Shown here piece by piece: positions 1 through 6,847 of a stretch of DNA of 64,000 nucleotides. The position numbers were made by a program, and so were the translations under genes. Where the stretch lies: contig NZ_LSKU01000001.1 in assembly GCF_001561915.1 (NCBI RefSeq), positions 233,065 through 297,064 on the forward strand, written 5' to 3'. The first letter of the stretch is position 1. Each line of letters begins with the position of its first letter. The notes below the pieces were generated by a model. It did not search any database. It was not told the origin of the DNA and saw only the letters and a list, made by a program, of their open reading frames with translations. Source of the DNA: Tepidibacillus decaturensis (GTDB lineage: Bacteria; Bacillota; Bacilli; Tepidibacillales; Tepidibacillaceae).

Positions 1-19
1 GTGAAGAAGTTATTAATTT

Positions 20-32
20 TATTAATTTTTTG
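20..32. repeat. Left 13-bp direct repeat flanking the IS30-like element
   Basis: The 13 bases TATTAATTTTTTG occur here and again at 1092-1104, exactly bracketing the element. This is longer than the 2-3 bp duplications usual for IS30, though some IS30 relatives are known to make long ones. The sequence is A/T rich, so part of the match could be chance. Confidence 0.5.
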
Positions 33-33
33 C

Positions 34-987
34 CTAAATTGCAATAATAAATGCAACAAAATATAAAATTCCAAATCCAGTAAGATTAAGCCACATTTTG
101 CAATTCTTTAAAAAATAAATCATTTGGTGTCTTGTAGCCAAGAATTTTCCTTTTGGAATGAATCGTCTGATTAATCCATTGTGACATTCATTGGAGCCGC
201 GTTCACTAAATTCAGAGCCATTATCCGATGTAATGGTTTTAAAAATCGAGGAGAAGGCTGTTTTGTATTGATTTCTTAACTGTTGTATTGCATGATGGAT
301 CGCAGTCGTTGTCTTTTGATCGATTTTCATGATCACTTCCTTGCGAGTCATGCGCTCAGTTAGGGTAAGGAGGACAGCTCCTTTTTGACGACTGCCTAAA
401 ACTGTATCAATTTCCCAGTGTCCAAACTCTGTGCGTTCGTTAATGTGAGAAGGGCGTTGTTCAATGCTTTCTCCAAGGATCTTCTTATTGACGCGGTTTC
501 GTTTTTTCTTTGTGTTTCTTGTTACTTTTAAAGGCAGATCAATATTTTTCACAGGTAGTGCACCAAGATCGATGTAGTTATAGAGCGTTTTTGTGCATAC
601 AACGACCCCAAAGAGTTGATTTGCCTTAGCAAAGCCGCAGACGGCATCAGGAGACCAATGTTCTTTTTGTATTTTCTCTACGGCAAAGCGAATAAAATCA
701 GATGCTTGGACGAGTTTATATTTAGCCCCGCAATGGGAGCGGTTGGCTTCATAACGTGCTTGTCCTGTTTCCGGGAAATAGGTCATATACTCAGATAAGT
801 CAGAACGACGCTGAATAACAGTTCCTCGCTTCAATTCTCGAGAAATCGTAGATTTGTGGCGATCAAGAAGATCTGCAATCTCTTGAAGGGTTTTTCCTTC
901 TTTTTGTAGCACTTGAATTTGACCTCGCTCATATGGAGTGAGATGTTTAAAATGACGTTTCTTTGTGTTATGATTAGAATAAGCCAT
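34..987 (-). pseudogene. IS30-family transposase, internally deleted
   Basis: The N-terminal helix-turn-helix region (LTPYERGQIQ, then LQEIADLLDRHKSTISREL) and the DDE core are recognisable: first Asp in HWEIDTVLG, second Asp in TSDNGSEFS, and the ERGSNECHNGLIRRF block. The roughly 25 residues normally separating SEFS from ERGSNE are missing, which destroys the spacing of the catalytic triad. A second deletion follows IPKGK: the expected C-terminus ILGYKTPNDLF is present in the DNA at about 100-150, but in another reading frame, so the translated tail from about residue 285 is nonsense. The protein is very unlikely to be active. The start ATG at 987 follows an AGGAGG ribosome site. Confidence 0.85.
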
Positions 988-1048
988 CGGTAAATCCTCC
1001 TGTTATGTATGGTTTTGGTCGACTTAATCATAACGGATTTACCATGGC
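983..1048 (-). promoter_or_regulatory. Hairpin in the transposase mRNA leader hiding start codon and SD
   Basis: Nested inverted repeats pair 983-987 with 1044-1048, 989-997 with 1035-1043, and 1002-1007 with 1029-1034, about 20 bp with one small bulge and one 4-base bulge. The stem contains the ATG of the transposase and the bulge contains part of its Shine-Dalgarno. Fold-back inhibition of transposase translation is known for several IS families; its use here is inferred. The apical loop at 1008-1028 carries the complement of a stretch in the neighbouring candidate RNA. Confidence 0.55.
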
Positions 1049-1064
1049 GTTTTCTATATATTTG

Positions 1065-1085
1065 TTGTTGCATTTAATTTTACAA
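1065..1085. repeat. Right terminal inverted repeat of the IS30-like element
   Basis: Reverse complement agrees at 18 of 21 positions with 39-59 at the other end of the element. It probably also overlaps the transposase promoter, since the gene is read leftward from here. Confidence 0.65.
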
Positions 1086-1091
1086 TGAACC

Positions 1092-1104
1092 TATTAATTT
1101 TTTG
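1092..1104. repeat. Right 13-bp direct repeat flanking the IS30-like element
   Basis: Identical to 20-32. Both copies sit exactly 6 bases outside the inverted-repeat blocks, which supports a target duplication. Confidence 0.5.
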
Positions 1105-1126
1105 TGAATTTTTTATTATAAAAAGG

Positions 1127-1155
1127 TTGCCCTAGGACAAAAGACATGGTATATT
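1127..1155 (+). promoter_or_regulatory. Strong sigma-A-type promoter of a candidate small RNA
   Basis: TTGCCC at 1127-1132 is followed after 17 bases by TATATT at 1150-1155, with an upstream TG giving an extended -10. No protein gene starts nearby; the next signal downstream is a terminator at 1222-1265. The expected start of transcription is near 1162. Confidence 0.5.
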
Positions 1156-1161
1156 ATATTT

Positions 1162-1266
1162 TGTCGTTACAAATGTAGAACTTTGTCGACTTAATCAAGT
1201 TACATAAGTATCGCTAGGACTAACGCGGTTTTTCGTTCCTTAAGGACGAAGGGTCGCGTTTTTTTA
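1162..1266 (+). ncRNA. Candidate ~105-nt small RNA next to the IS30 element
   Basis: The unit consists of a good promoter, about 60 nt with no plausible reading frame, and an intrinsic terminator. It contains GTCGACTTAATCA at 1185-1197, identical on this strand to 1018-1030 inside the IS element. Because the transposase is transcribed from the other strand, this RNA would be perfectly complementary over 13 nt to the loop of the transposase leader. I do not recognise an RNA family. Existence as a transcript is inferred from the signals only. Confidence 0.4.
1222..1265 (+). terminator. Intrinsic terminator of the candidate small RNA
   Basis: AACGCG at 1222-1227 pairs with CGCGTT at 1255-1260, with an inner hairpin built from TCGTTCC and GGACGA, followed by a run of seven T. 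Confidence 0.65.
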
Positions 1267-1277
1267 AAAAGATAAAA

Positions 1278-1412
1278 AAGTATAACTTTCTTCCACTTGT
1301 CATTTAGGGGTTTGTATATTCTATAAGCTGTGACCTTCAGAAGTGCCCTTCTCTCCATAATCTTTATTTATAGAAGGGTACGGATGACGGAGCGCGATGG
1401 AATATACAAACC
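1278..1412 (+). repeat. Structured repeat family A, full copy 1
   Basis: A conserved 5' head (AGTATAACTTTCTTCCA...) is followed by a 104-bp core at 1309-1412 with an outer inverted repeat of 16 bp (GGTTTGTATATTC at the left, its complement at the right) and an inner stem GTGCCCTTCT at 1343-1352 pairing with 1372-1381. Two stem positions differ from the other copies and both still pair as G-U on this strand. A T-rich tract follows the outer stem, so the element could end transcripts. Other full copies are at 12711 and 19419. Confidence 0.8.
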
Positions 1413-1432
1413 TTTTCTTAAAAGATAAGCAA

Positions 1433-1515
1433 GTATAACTTTCTTTTTATTATTTTAATGGGGCCCCACAAAAGTAGTCGAATTACGCTTCGAAGGAAGT
1501 CTCACTTTTGTGGGC
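1433..1515 (+). repeat. Hairpin repeat family B, copy 1
   Basis: CCCACAAAAGT at 1465-1475 pairs perfectly with ACTTTTGTGGG at 1504-1514 around a 28-base loop. The preceding head (AGTATAACTTTCTT) is the same as in family A. Related copies lie at 17979 and 40091. It occupies the space upstream of rnhA; no T-run follows, so it is not an obvious terminator. Confidence 0.6.
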
Positions 1516-1629
1516 TAATTTACACATTTGGATTTTTGAACGTTTAAGAGGATTTTTGTAGAACTAAAGCGAAAAAAGAGAGAAACTTAAAAAATAAAGT
1601 TAGAAATATGACGTATATAGGAGGAAAAA

Positions 1630-2211
1630 ATGAACATCGAAAAATACGAGGTTTATACAGATGGTGCATGTGCGAACAATCAAGCAGCTGGTGGCCAACC
1701 AGGAGGATGGGGAGCTGTTTTTTTGGATGGTAGACAGTTTTCTGGCGGAGAAATCTCTACAACAAATAACCGGATGGAATTAACTGCTGCCATTGAGGCG
1801 TTAAAAAATACCCCAAAAGGGAGTAAAGTCAAAATATACTCCGATTCAGCCTATCTAATCAATGCCTTTCAACAAAATTGGTTAAAATCTTGGATAAAAA
1901 AAGGCTGGATCACTTCACAAGGAAAACCTGTAGAAAACCAGGATCTATGGAAACGACTTTTACCATTGGTAGAAGAGAGGGTAGTTGAATGGGAAAAAGT
2001 AAAGGGACATTCAGGGAATAAGTGGAATGAAATGGCCGATCAGCTTGCGGTTGCAGCTATTCCATCCTCCAAAAGTCCTAAATCTGAAAAAATAGATAAA
2101 AAGAAGACAATTACGCTTTCCTATCAAAATTACGAACTCTTGGTTGATACTATCCAAAAATTAGCAGATAAAGATGAAAGGTTTCAATATCTATATCAAG
2201 AGATCAAATGA
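1630..2211 (+). CDS. rnhA: Ribonuclease HI
   Basis: This 193-residue protein degrades the RNA strand of RNA-DNA hybrids. The type 1 RNase H active-site acidic residues are visible in order: Asp in YTDGAC near residue 10, Glu in NNRMELTAA near residue 50, Asp in YSDSAYL near residue 73, and the terminal block KVKGHSGNKWNEMADQLA with its His and Asp near residues 125-138. About 45 residues of low-complexity, Lys-rich tail follow, longer than the minimal E. coli enzyme. The start is fixed by AGGAGG 6 bases upstream. It stands alone, separated by repeats from the IS element and by about 100 bases from queG. Confidence 0.92.
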   Translation: MNIEKYEVYTDGACANNQAAGGQPGGWGAVFLDGRQFSGGEISTTNNRMELTAAIEALKNTPKGSKVKIYSDSAYLINAFQQNWLKSWIKKGWITSQGKPVENQDLWKRLLPLVEERVVEWEKVKGHSGNKWNEMADQLAVAAIPSSKSPKSEKIDKKKTITLSYQNYELLVDTIQKLADKDERFQYLYQEIK

Positions 2212-2315
2212 AAAATAACCAAGATTTACAGACTTTAATCCAATATGCTGCTTAGGTTATAATAAAAGCCGATCTTATTCAGATTAATTCTAATATATAG
2301 AATTGAGTGGTTGTA

Positions 2316-3461
2316 ATGAATGAGAAACTAAAACAAAAAGTGATAGATTATGCACAGCAAATTGGAATAGATAAGATAGGATTTACTTCTGCAGAACCAT
2401 TTAGGGAACTAGAAAAAATACTACATCGTCATCGTGAATTAGGGTATGAATCAGGTTTTGAAGAAAAAGACATTGATAAGCGTGTAAATCCAAAATTTAC
2501 ACTAAAAAATGCAAAATCAATCATTGCCATTGCTATTGCATATCCTTCTAAGATCCCACAGCCACCAAAGGGAGTAGAAGGGGAATATAGAGGCTTTGTA
2601 GCCCGTTTAGCATGGGGAATTGATTACCATCTAATTCTTCAAGAGAAACTAAACCAATTAGGAATATATCTCAAACAAATGGTGCCTGACGCAGAATATG
2701 TGGCTATGACAGATACAGGAGTACTGTCTGATCATGCTGTAGCTGAACGAGCAGGAATTGGTTGGATCGGAAAAAACTCTTTGCTCATAACCCCTGAATT
2801 CGGATCATATGTCTATCTTGGGGAAATGATAACAAATATTTCTTTTCCTGAAGATCATCCTATGGAAAATCAATGTGGAGACTGTACAAGATGTTTAGAT
2901 GCATGTCCTACTCAAGCTATTGTTCAGGCTGGCCAAGTAAATGCAAAAAGATGTTTATCCTATATCACACAGAGAAAAGATATGTTAGAAGAAGAACTAA
3001 TGGAAAAGTTAGGGAATCGATTATATGGATGCGATACATGCCAAATCGTCTGTCCTAAAAATAAAGGGATAAACTTTGGCCACCAAGAAAAGACCTTACC
3101 TAATCCTGAATTGGCGAAACCCTTGTTGAAGCCTTTATTAACAATCTCTAATAAAGAATTTAAAGAAACTTGGAGACAGACGGCAGCTGCTTGGAGGGGA
3201 AAGAAACCGATTCAAAGAAATGTGATAATTGCCTTAGCTCATTTTAAAGATAAAACAGCATTACCTCTATTAAAGGATCTTTTAATCAATGATGAAAGGC
3301 CAGTGATCCGCCAAACCTCAGCGTGGTCTTTAGGGAAAATAGGGGGAAAAGAAGTAGAAGAAATATTGCTTCAAGCGAAAATTAAAGAAAAAGATGACAA
3401 AGTACTGCAAGAAATCATAAGATCATTAAATAAGCTTGCAAATGAAGGTATACTAAGTTAG
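2316..3461 (+). CDS. queG: Epoxyqueuosine reductase QueG
   Basis: The enzyme carries out the last step of queuosine synthesis, reducing epoxyqueuosine in tRNA with a cobalamin and two [4Fe-4S] clusters. The 381-residue product shows the family block DTGVLSDHAVAERAGIGWIGK near residue 135, the ferredoxin-like cluster motif CGDCTRCLDACP near 188, and the second CDTCQIVCPK near 240. The C-terminal ~90 residues form HEAT-like repeats (ALPLLKDLL, RQTSAWSLGKIGG), typical of the family. An in-frame GTG at 2307 is an alternative start; the ATG at 2316 has GAGTGG 5 bases upstream. A following amidase gene repeats the yhbA-yhbB neighbourhood of B. subtilis. Confidence 0.93.
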   Translation: MNEKLKQKVIDYAQQIGIDKIGFTSAEPFRELEKILHRHRELGYESGFEEKDIDKRVNPKFTLKNAKSIIAIAIAYPSKIPQPPKGVEGEYRGFVARLAWGIDYHLILQEKLNQLGIYLKQMVPDAEYVAMTDTGVLSDHAVAERAGIGWIGKNSLLITPEFGSYVYLGEMITNISFPEDHPMENQCGDCTRCLDACPTQAIVQAGQVNAKRCLSYITQRKDMLEEELMEKLGNRLYGCDTCQIVCPKNKGINFGHQEKTLPNPELAKPLLKPLLTISNKEFKETWRQTAAAWRGKKPIQRNVIIALAHFKDKTALPLLKDLLINDERPVIRQTSAWSLGKIGGKEVEEILLQAKIKEKDDKVLQEIIRSLNKLANEGILS

Positions 3462-3517
3462 CTAAAAACATAATAAATCGGTATGATAAGGAGAAACAAC
3501 CTCTTGGAGGGGATAGG

Positions 3518-4051
3518 ATGAAAGAATCATCTAAGATGGTTTATTATAAAGAGATGGATTCACCAATTGGACCTCTAACCATTGCTGCAACAACAAATGG
3601 TGTTTGCTGGATTGAATTTGGTATGATTGAGGATAGTTTGTTTTTGCTAAAAAGATGGGTTAAACAATGGATAGGTACAGATCAAATCGTAGAAGCAAAA
3701 AATGAGTTAAATACCGTTATCCAACAATTAATAGAATACTTTAGCGGGCAAAGAACGGAATTTAATATTGCTATTGAATTATATGGTACACCCTTCCAGA
3801 AAAAAGTTTGGGAAACTTTATTAACGATTCCTTATGGAGAAGTAAGAACCTATAAAGATATTGCAATTCAAATGAATGCCCCAAAAGCGGTTAGAGCAAT
3901 TGGTGGTGCAAACCACAATAACCCGATTCCTATTATTGTACCTTGTCACCGTGTAATCGGGTCAAACGGTAATTTAGTAGGCTATGGTGGGGGAATAGAG
4001 ATTAAGCAATATCTGCTTCAGTTAGAAGGTTATCTACCCAAAGATAAATAA
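3518..4051 (+). CDS. ogt: Methylated-DNA-protein-cysteine S-methyltransferase
   Basis: This suicide DNA repair protein moves the alkyl group from O6-alkylguanine to its own cysteine. The 177-residue protein has the invariant active-site block PCHRVIG near residue 145, preceded by the DNA-binding helix region (TPFQKKVWETLLTIPYGEVRTYKDIA) with its conserved Arg in KAVRAIGGANHNNP. The catalytic residue is the Cys of PCHR. Length and architecture fit Ogt-type proteins without an Ada domain. The start follows a strong GGAGGGG site. It sits between queG and an intrinsic terminator, so queG-ogt may form one transcript. Confidence 0.93.
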   Translation: MKESSKMVYYKEMDSPIGPLTIAATTNGVCWIEFGMIEDSLFLLKRWVKQWIGTDQIVEAKNELNTVIQQLIEYFSGQRTEFNIAIELYGTPFQKKVWETLLTIPYGEVRTYKDIAIQMNAPKAVRAIGGANHNNPIPIIVPCHRVIGSNGNLVGYGGGIEIKQYLLQLEGYLPKDK

Positions 4052-4057
4052 CTGAAA

Positions 4058-4088
4058 TAAAAGAAAGGAGAGTATCCTTTCTTTTTTG
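4058..4088 (+). terminator. Intrinsic terminator after ogt
   Basis: AAAGAAAGGA pairs with TCCTTTCTTT around a 5-base loop, followed by a T run. Confidence 0.8.
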
Positions 4089-4138
4089 TTCTATTTACAT
4101 CTTGAACACCATAGAGATGGGCATAGGAGGTGGTAAAA

Positions 4139-4645
4139 GTGGGGGTTTATAACCGTAAAAAGGCCGCTGAATATGCTGACCGATGGTGGAATAGTTATAA
4201 TCCTAGATTTCGAACTTTTGAAGTAGACTGTACCAACTATGTTTCCCAGTGTCTTTGGGCAGGAGGAGCGCCTATGACAGGTTTAGGACAAAAGGGAAAA
4301 GGATGGTGGTATCAAGGAAATGGGAATAAGTCTGACCGTTGGAGCTATAGCTGGGCTGTTGCTCACAGCTTGCGATGGTACCTACAGACTAGTAGAACAG
4401 GGTTAAGAGCGATTGAAGTTAAATCCCCAGAGCAACTAACGATTGGTGATGTCATTTGTTATGATTTTGATGGAGATGGTAAGTGGCAACATAATACCAT
4501 TGTTACAGCCATAGATCCTATTGGAATGCCATTAGTAAATGCCCATACTGTAAATTCAATCAAACGAAATTGGGCATACAAAGATTCTTATGCTTGGACA
4601 GAAAAGACTCAATATAAATATTTTCATATTGTAGATCAATTTTAA
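4139..4645 (+). CDS. Amidase-domain (Amidase_6-like) protein, YhbB-related
   Basis: The 168-residue protein matches the C-terminal amidase domain found in YhbB and other spore or envelope proteins: [19 protein letters not shown] at the start, the probable nucleophile Cys in [15 protein letters not shown] near residue 36, [21 protein letters not shown] with the His near residue 120, and a late NAHT block. No signal peptide is visible, so it is probably cytoplasmic (for instance in the mother cell) or anchored via a partner. It lacks the N-terminal domain of full-length YhbB. GTG at 4139 is chosen because GGAGG ends 8 bases before; an earlier in-frame GTG at 4130 overlaps the ribosome site. Substrate unknown; a peptidoglycan role is inferred. 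Confidence 0.75.
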   Translation: MGVYNRKKAAEYADRWWNSYNPRFRTFEVDCTNYVSQCLWAGGAPMTGLGQKGKGWWYQGNGNKSDRWSYSWAVAHSLRWYLQTSRTGLRAIEVKSPEQLTIGDVICYDFDGDGKWQHNTIVTAIDPIGMPLVNAHTVNSIKRNWAYKDSYAWTEKTQYKYFHIVDQF

Positions 4646-4671
4646 TTTTTAGTTCAGAGAAAGGCTTGTCT

Positions 4672-4699
4672 TAGAATAGATGAGCCTATTCTTTTTAAA
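4672..4699 (+). terminator. Probable intrinsic terminator after the amidase gene
   Basis: AGAATAG pairs with CTATTCT over a 6-base loop followed by TTTT. Confidence 0.55.
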
Positions 4700-4785
4700 A
4701 GAATATCTTCACTTTTGTGAGCATGATCTTGTTGTAGTATAATGTAAGGTATTGATGGGATAGACTGATTTAGAGGTGAGGAGAA

Positions 4786-5250
4786 TTGGCACTAAATATC
4801 GTATTACATGAACCCGAAATTCCAGCCAATACAGGAAATATTGTACGTACTTGTGCTGCTACTGGTACTAGATTACATCTAATTAAACCCCTAGGTTTTT
4901 CAACGGATGATAAAATGCTAAAGAGGGCTGGTTTAGATTATTGGCATTTTGTTGATATTAAATACTACGATTCGATTCAAGAGTTATATGATACATACCC
5001 TCAAGGACGTTTTTTTTATGCTACAACAAAAACAGAGCGTTTTTATACCGATGTCCAATACCAGGATGAAGACTTTTTGGTTTTTGGAAAGGAAACCGCA
5101 GGAATACCTATGGATATTTTGAAAAAAAATTGGGATATGACGATCACCATTCCAATGGGAGAACTGATTCGTTCACTAAATTTGTCTAATTCAGCGGCCA
5201 TCATTGTTTATGAAGCGCTTAGACAACTCAATTTTCCTTATTTAAAATAA
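4786..5250 (+). CDS. trmL: tRNA (cytidine/uridine-34 2'-O)-methyltransferase TrmL
   Basis: This SPOUT-fold enzyme 2'-O-methylates the wobble base of tRNA-Leu isoacceptors using S-adenosylmethionine. The 154 residues are the normal length. Typical blocks are HEPEIPANTGNIVRTCAATG at the start, FLVFGKETAGIP near residue 100, and the knot segment IPMGELIRSLNLSNSAAIIVYEA near the end. Translation begins at a TTG codon, supported by GAGGTGAGGAG immediately upstream; no in-frame ATG is available earlier. An HAD phosphatase gene follows after 39 bases. Confidence 0.92.
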   Translation: MALNIVLHEPEIPANTGNIVRTCAATGTRLHLIKPLGFSTDDKMLKRAGLDYWHFVDIKYYDSIQELYDTYPQGRFFYATTKTERFYTDVQYQDEDFLVFGKETAGIPMDILKKNWDMTITIPMGELIRSLNLSNSAAIIVYEALRQLNFPYLK

Positions 5251-5289
5251 TCTAATAACCAATCAATAAAGAAAATAGTGGAGGTTCAT

Positions 5290-6012
5290 ATGGCAAAAGC
5301 ATTATTATTTGATTTAGATGGCACTTTATTACCGATGAATACCGATCAATTTATAGAACAATATATGAGAGCATTAGCACCAAACGTTGCTTCTTTTCTA
5401 GATCCAAAAGCCTTTATAAAAATAATCTGGGAATCAACGAATGATATGATAAAAAATACAGATCATAATCTTACTAATGAGCAAGTATTTATTGACTCTT
5501 TTGTAAAAAGGACAGGGATCCAGCAATCAGATATTTGGCCAACATTCGTTCGCTTTTATGAAGAAGAATTTCCTTTGTTAAAAATACATACCAACCCCTC
5601 TCCCCTATCAAAAGAAATTGTTGAAATCGCTAAAGAACAAGGAAGAAAAGTAGTGATTGCCACCAATCCTGTTTTCCCAAAAGCAGCTATTTATGAACGT
5701 TTAAAATGGCTGGATTTATTAGATTTTCCTTTTGATTTAGTTACGGTGTATGAAGAATCTCATTTCTGTAAACCCCAGCCAAAATACTATTTAGAGATTT
5801 TAGAGAAAATTGGAGTGGAACCACAAGAAGCGATGATGATTGGTAATGATATGCAAGAAGATATGATTGCTAGCAAACTAGGGATGCCAACATTTTTAGT
5901 AACAGATTATTTAATTGATCGTGGGACCTTAACTTATGAAGTCCATCAAAAAGGATCACTTGAAGAGTTAAAAGAAGATATAAAAGCTAAAAAAGGAGTT
6001 TTTGCACTTTAA
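5290..6012 (+). CDS. HAD-family hydrolase (phosphatase-like)
   Basis: The 240-residue product has the HAD motifs in order: motif I LFDLDGTLL with both Asp residues near residue 10, motif II IATNP near 125, and motif III/IV with MIGNDMQEDMIAS near 195. The first motif is DxDGT, the usual form of phosphatases. A helical cap of about 80 residues lies between motifs I and II. Substrate cannot be told from sequence. The ATG at 5290 follows GTGGAGG; an upstream in-frame GTG at 5278 lies before the ribosome site and is rejected. The gene ends 23 bases before a short family A repeat. Confidence 0.85.
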   Translation: MAKALLFDLDGTLLPMNTDQFIEQYMRALAPNVASFLDPKAFIKIIWESTNDMIKNTDHNLTNEQVFIDSFVKRTGIQQSDIWPTFVRFYEEEFPLLKIHTNPSPLSKEIVEIAKEQGRKVVIATNPVFPKAAIYERLKWLDLLDFPFDLVTVYEESHFCKPQPKYYLEILEKIGVEPQEAMMIGNDMQEDMIASKLGMPTFLVTDYLIDRGTLTYEVHQKGSLEELKEDIKAKKGVFAL

Positions 6013-6025
6013 AGTAAAGCATAGA

Positions 6026-6070
6026 TACATGGACAACGGAGCGCGTTAGAATATACAAACTTATTCTATG
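6026..6070 (+). repeat. Short derivative of repeat family A (S1)
   Basis: Positions 6036-6060 (ACGGAGCGCGTTAGAATATA...) match the right end of the full family A elements; the left half is absent. The flanks CATAG and CTATG form a small inverted repeat. Just downstream is TATAAT, so the element could also contribute a promoter region. Confidence 0.6.
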
Positions 6071-6139
6071 TTATAATACTGTAAAATATCTATCTTTTTA
6101 TGATAGTGGTTTGAATAAAAGCGAAAAGGGGAAGTCGAG

Positions 6140-6628
6140 ATGAAAATAACCGTGATTTCTGATACCCATCTGCCTAGAAAATCTACTTCATTGCCAGATT
6201 TTCTTTATGAAGCAATCGAAAAGAGTGACATGGTTATTCATGCCGGGGATTTTACCTCTATAGATATCCTTTATGATTTACAAGCGTTATCTTCTCGTCT
6301 TGAAGCAGTTGCAGGAAATAATGATGGTCCGGAAATCTTATTTCGATTAGGAAAAAAGAAAATCATTGACATAGGTAAATATAAAATTGGACTCATTCAT
6401 GGCGATGGTGTATATGGAACCACCTTACAACGGGCAAAACAAGCATTTGCTAATGAAAAGGCTGATATTGTTATCTTTGGACATAGTCACCAAGCGTTTA
6501 AAGAATGGGAAAATGGTGTACTGTATTTTAATCCTGGTTCACCTACAGATAAAAGAAGAAGTCCAAAGTATTCATATGGTGAAATCATTTTAGATGATAA
6601 GATTCAAGCCAAGATTCACTACTTTTAA
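6140..6628 (+). CDS. YfcE/MJ0936-family metallophosphodiesterase
   Basis: A 162-residue calcineurin-like phosphoesterase. Metal-binding motifs are present in order: ISDTHLP at residue 5, HAGDF near 35, GNNDGP near 58, IGLIHGDGVYG near 82 and IFGHSHQAF near 110. This architecture (DxH, GD, GNxD, H, GHxH) matches small bacterial phosphodiesterases that hydrolyse model phosphodiester substrates; the physiological substrate is unknown. The ATG follows AAAAGGGGAAG. It is followed directly by a strong terminator and appears to be a single-gene unit. Confidence 0.88.
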   Translation: MKITVISDTHLPRKSTSLPDFLYEAIEKSDMVIHAGDFTSIDILYDLQALSSRLEAVAGNNDGPEILFRLGKKKIIDIGKYKIGLIHGDGVYGTTLQRAKQAFANEKADIVIFGHSHQAFKEWENGVLYFNPGSPTDKRRSPKYSYGEIILDDKIQAKIHYF

Positions 6629-6631
6629 AGA

Positions 6632-6669
6632 ATCCAGATGTATAAATATAAATACATCTGGATTTTTTT
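6632..6669 (+). terminator. Intrinsic terminator after the phosphodiesterase gene
   Basis: AATCCAGATGTA pairs with TACATCTGGATT, followed by eight T. Confidence 0.88.
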
Positions 6670-6683
6670 TATAGTTTGAGGAG

Positions 6684-6712
6684 GAAACAAAGCATATCAA
6701 TAAGCATACATT
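6684..6712 (+). promoter_or_regulatory. Possible sigma-E promoter of prkA-yhbH-spoVR
   Basis: GAAACAA at 6684-6690, a 14-base gap and CATACATT at 6705-6712 resemble the sigma-E pattern, in which the -10 is close to CATACAAT. prkA, yhbH and spoVR belong to the sigma-E regulon in B. subtilis, which supports the call, but the -35 match is weak. Confidence 0.35.
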
Positions 6713-6847
6713 AAAATTAAACAAGGTTAGCTATGGAAATCCATCATGTTATTTTTTGTTTAGAATATAGTAGTAGAAAAAACAAAATAATTCCCATCTT
6801 ATGTTTTAGGTTTATTACATTTTGTGTGATGAGGAGAGGAGGCTACT

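Larger units (their letters stand above)
33..1091 (-). mobile_element. Decayed IS30-family insertion sequence
   Basis: The element is about 1.06 kb. Imperfect terminal inverted repeats lie at 39-59 and 1065-1085 and agree at 18 of 21 positions; their shared inner part is TTAAATGCAACAA with one difference. A 13-bp direct repeat flanks both sides. The single transposase gene runs leftward and has two internal deletions, so the copy is probably immobile by itself, although its ends could still be used by a transposase supplied elsewhere in the genome. Confidence 0.75.

Noticed and set aside
831-1073. 80-codon minus-strand frame at the IS end.
   Set aside because: It overlaps the transposase in another frame, has no ribosome site and no family features.
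1205-1266. T-box riboswitch 3' end (AGGACTAACGCGG followed by a terminator).
   Set aside because: It resembles the T-box/antiterminator layout but lacks the TGGNACC core, the specifier domain has no room between the promoter and this point, and no aminoacyl-tRNA synthetase or amino-acid gene follows.
4705-4722. Possible fourth family B fragment (CTTCACTTTTGTGAGC).
   Set aside because: Only one short arm matches; too little to separate from chance.
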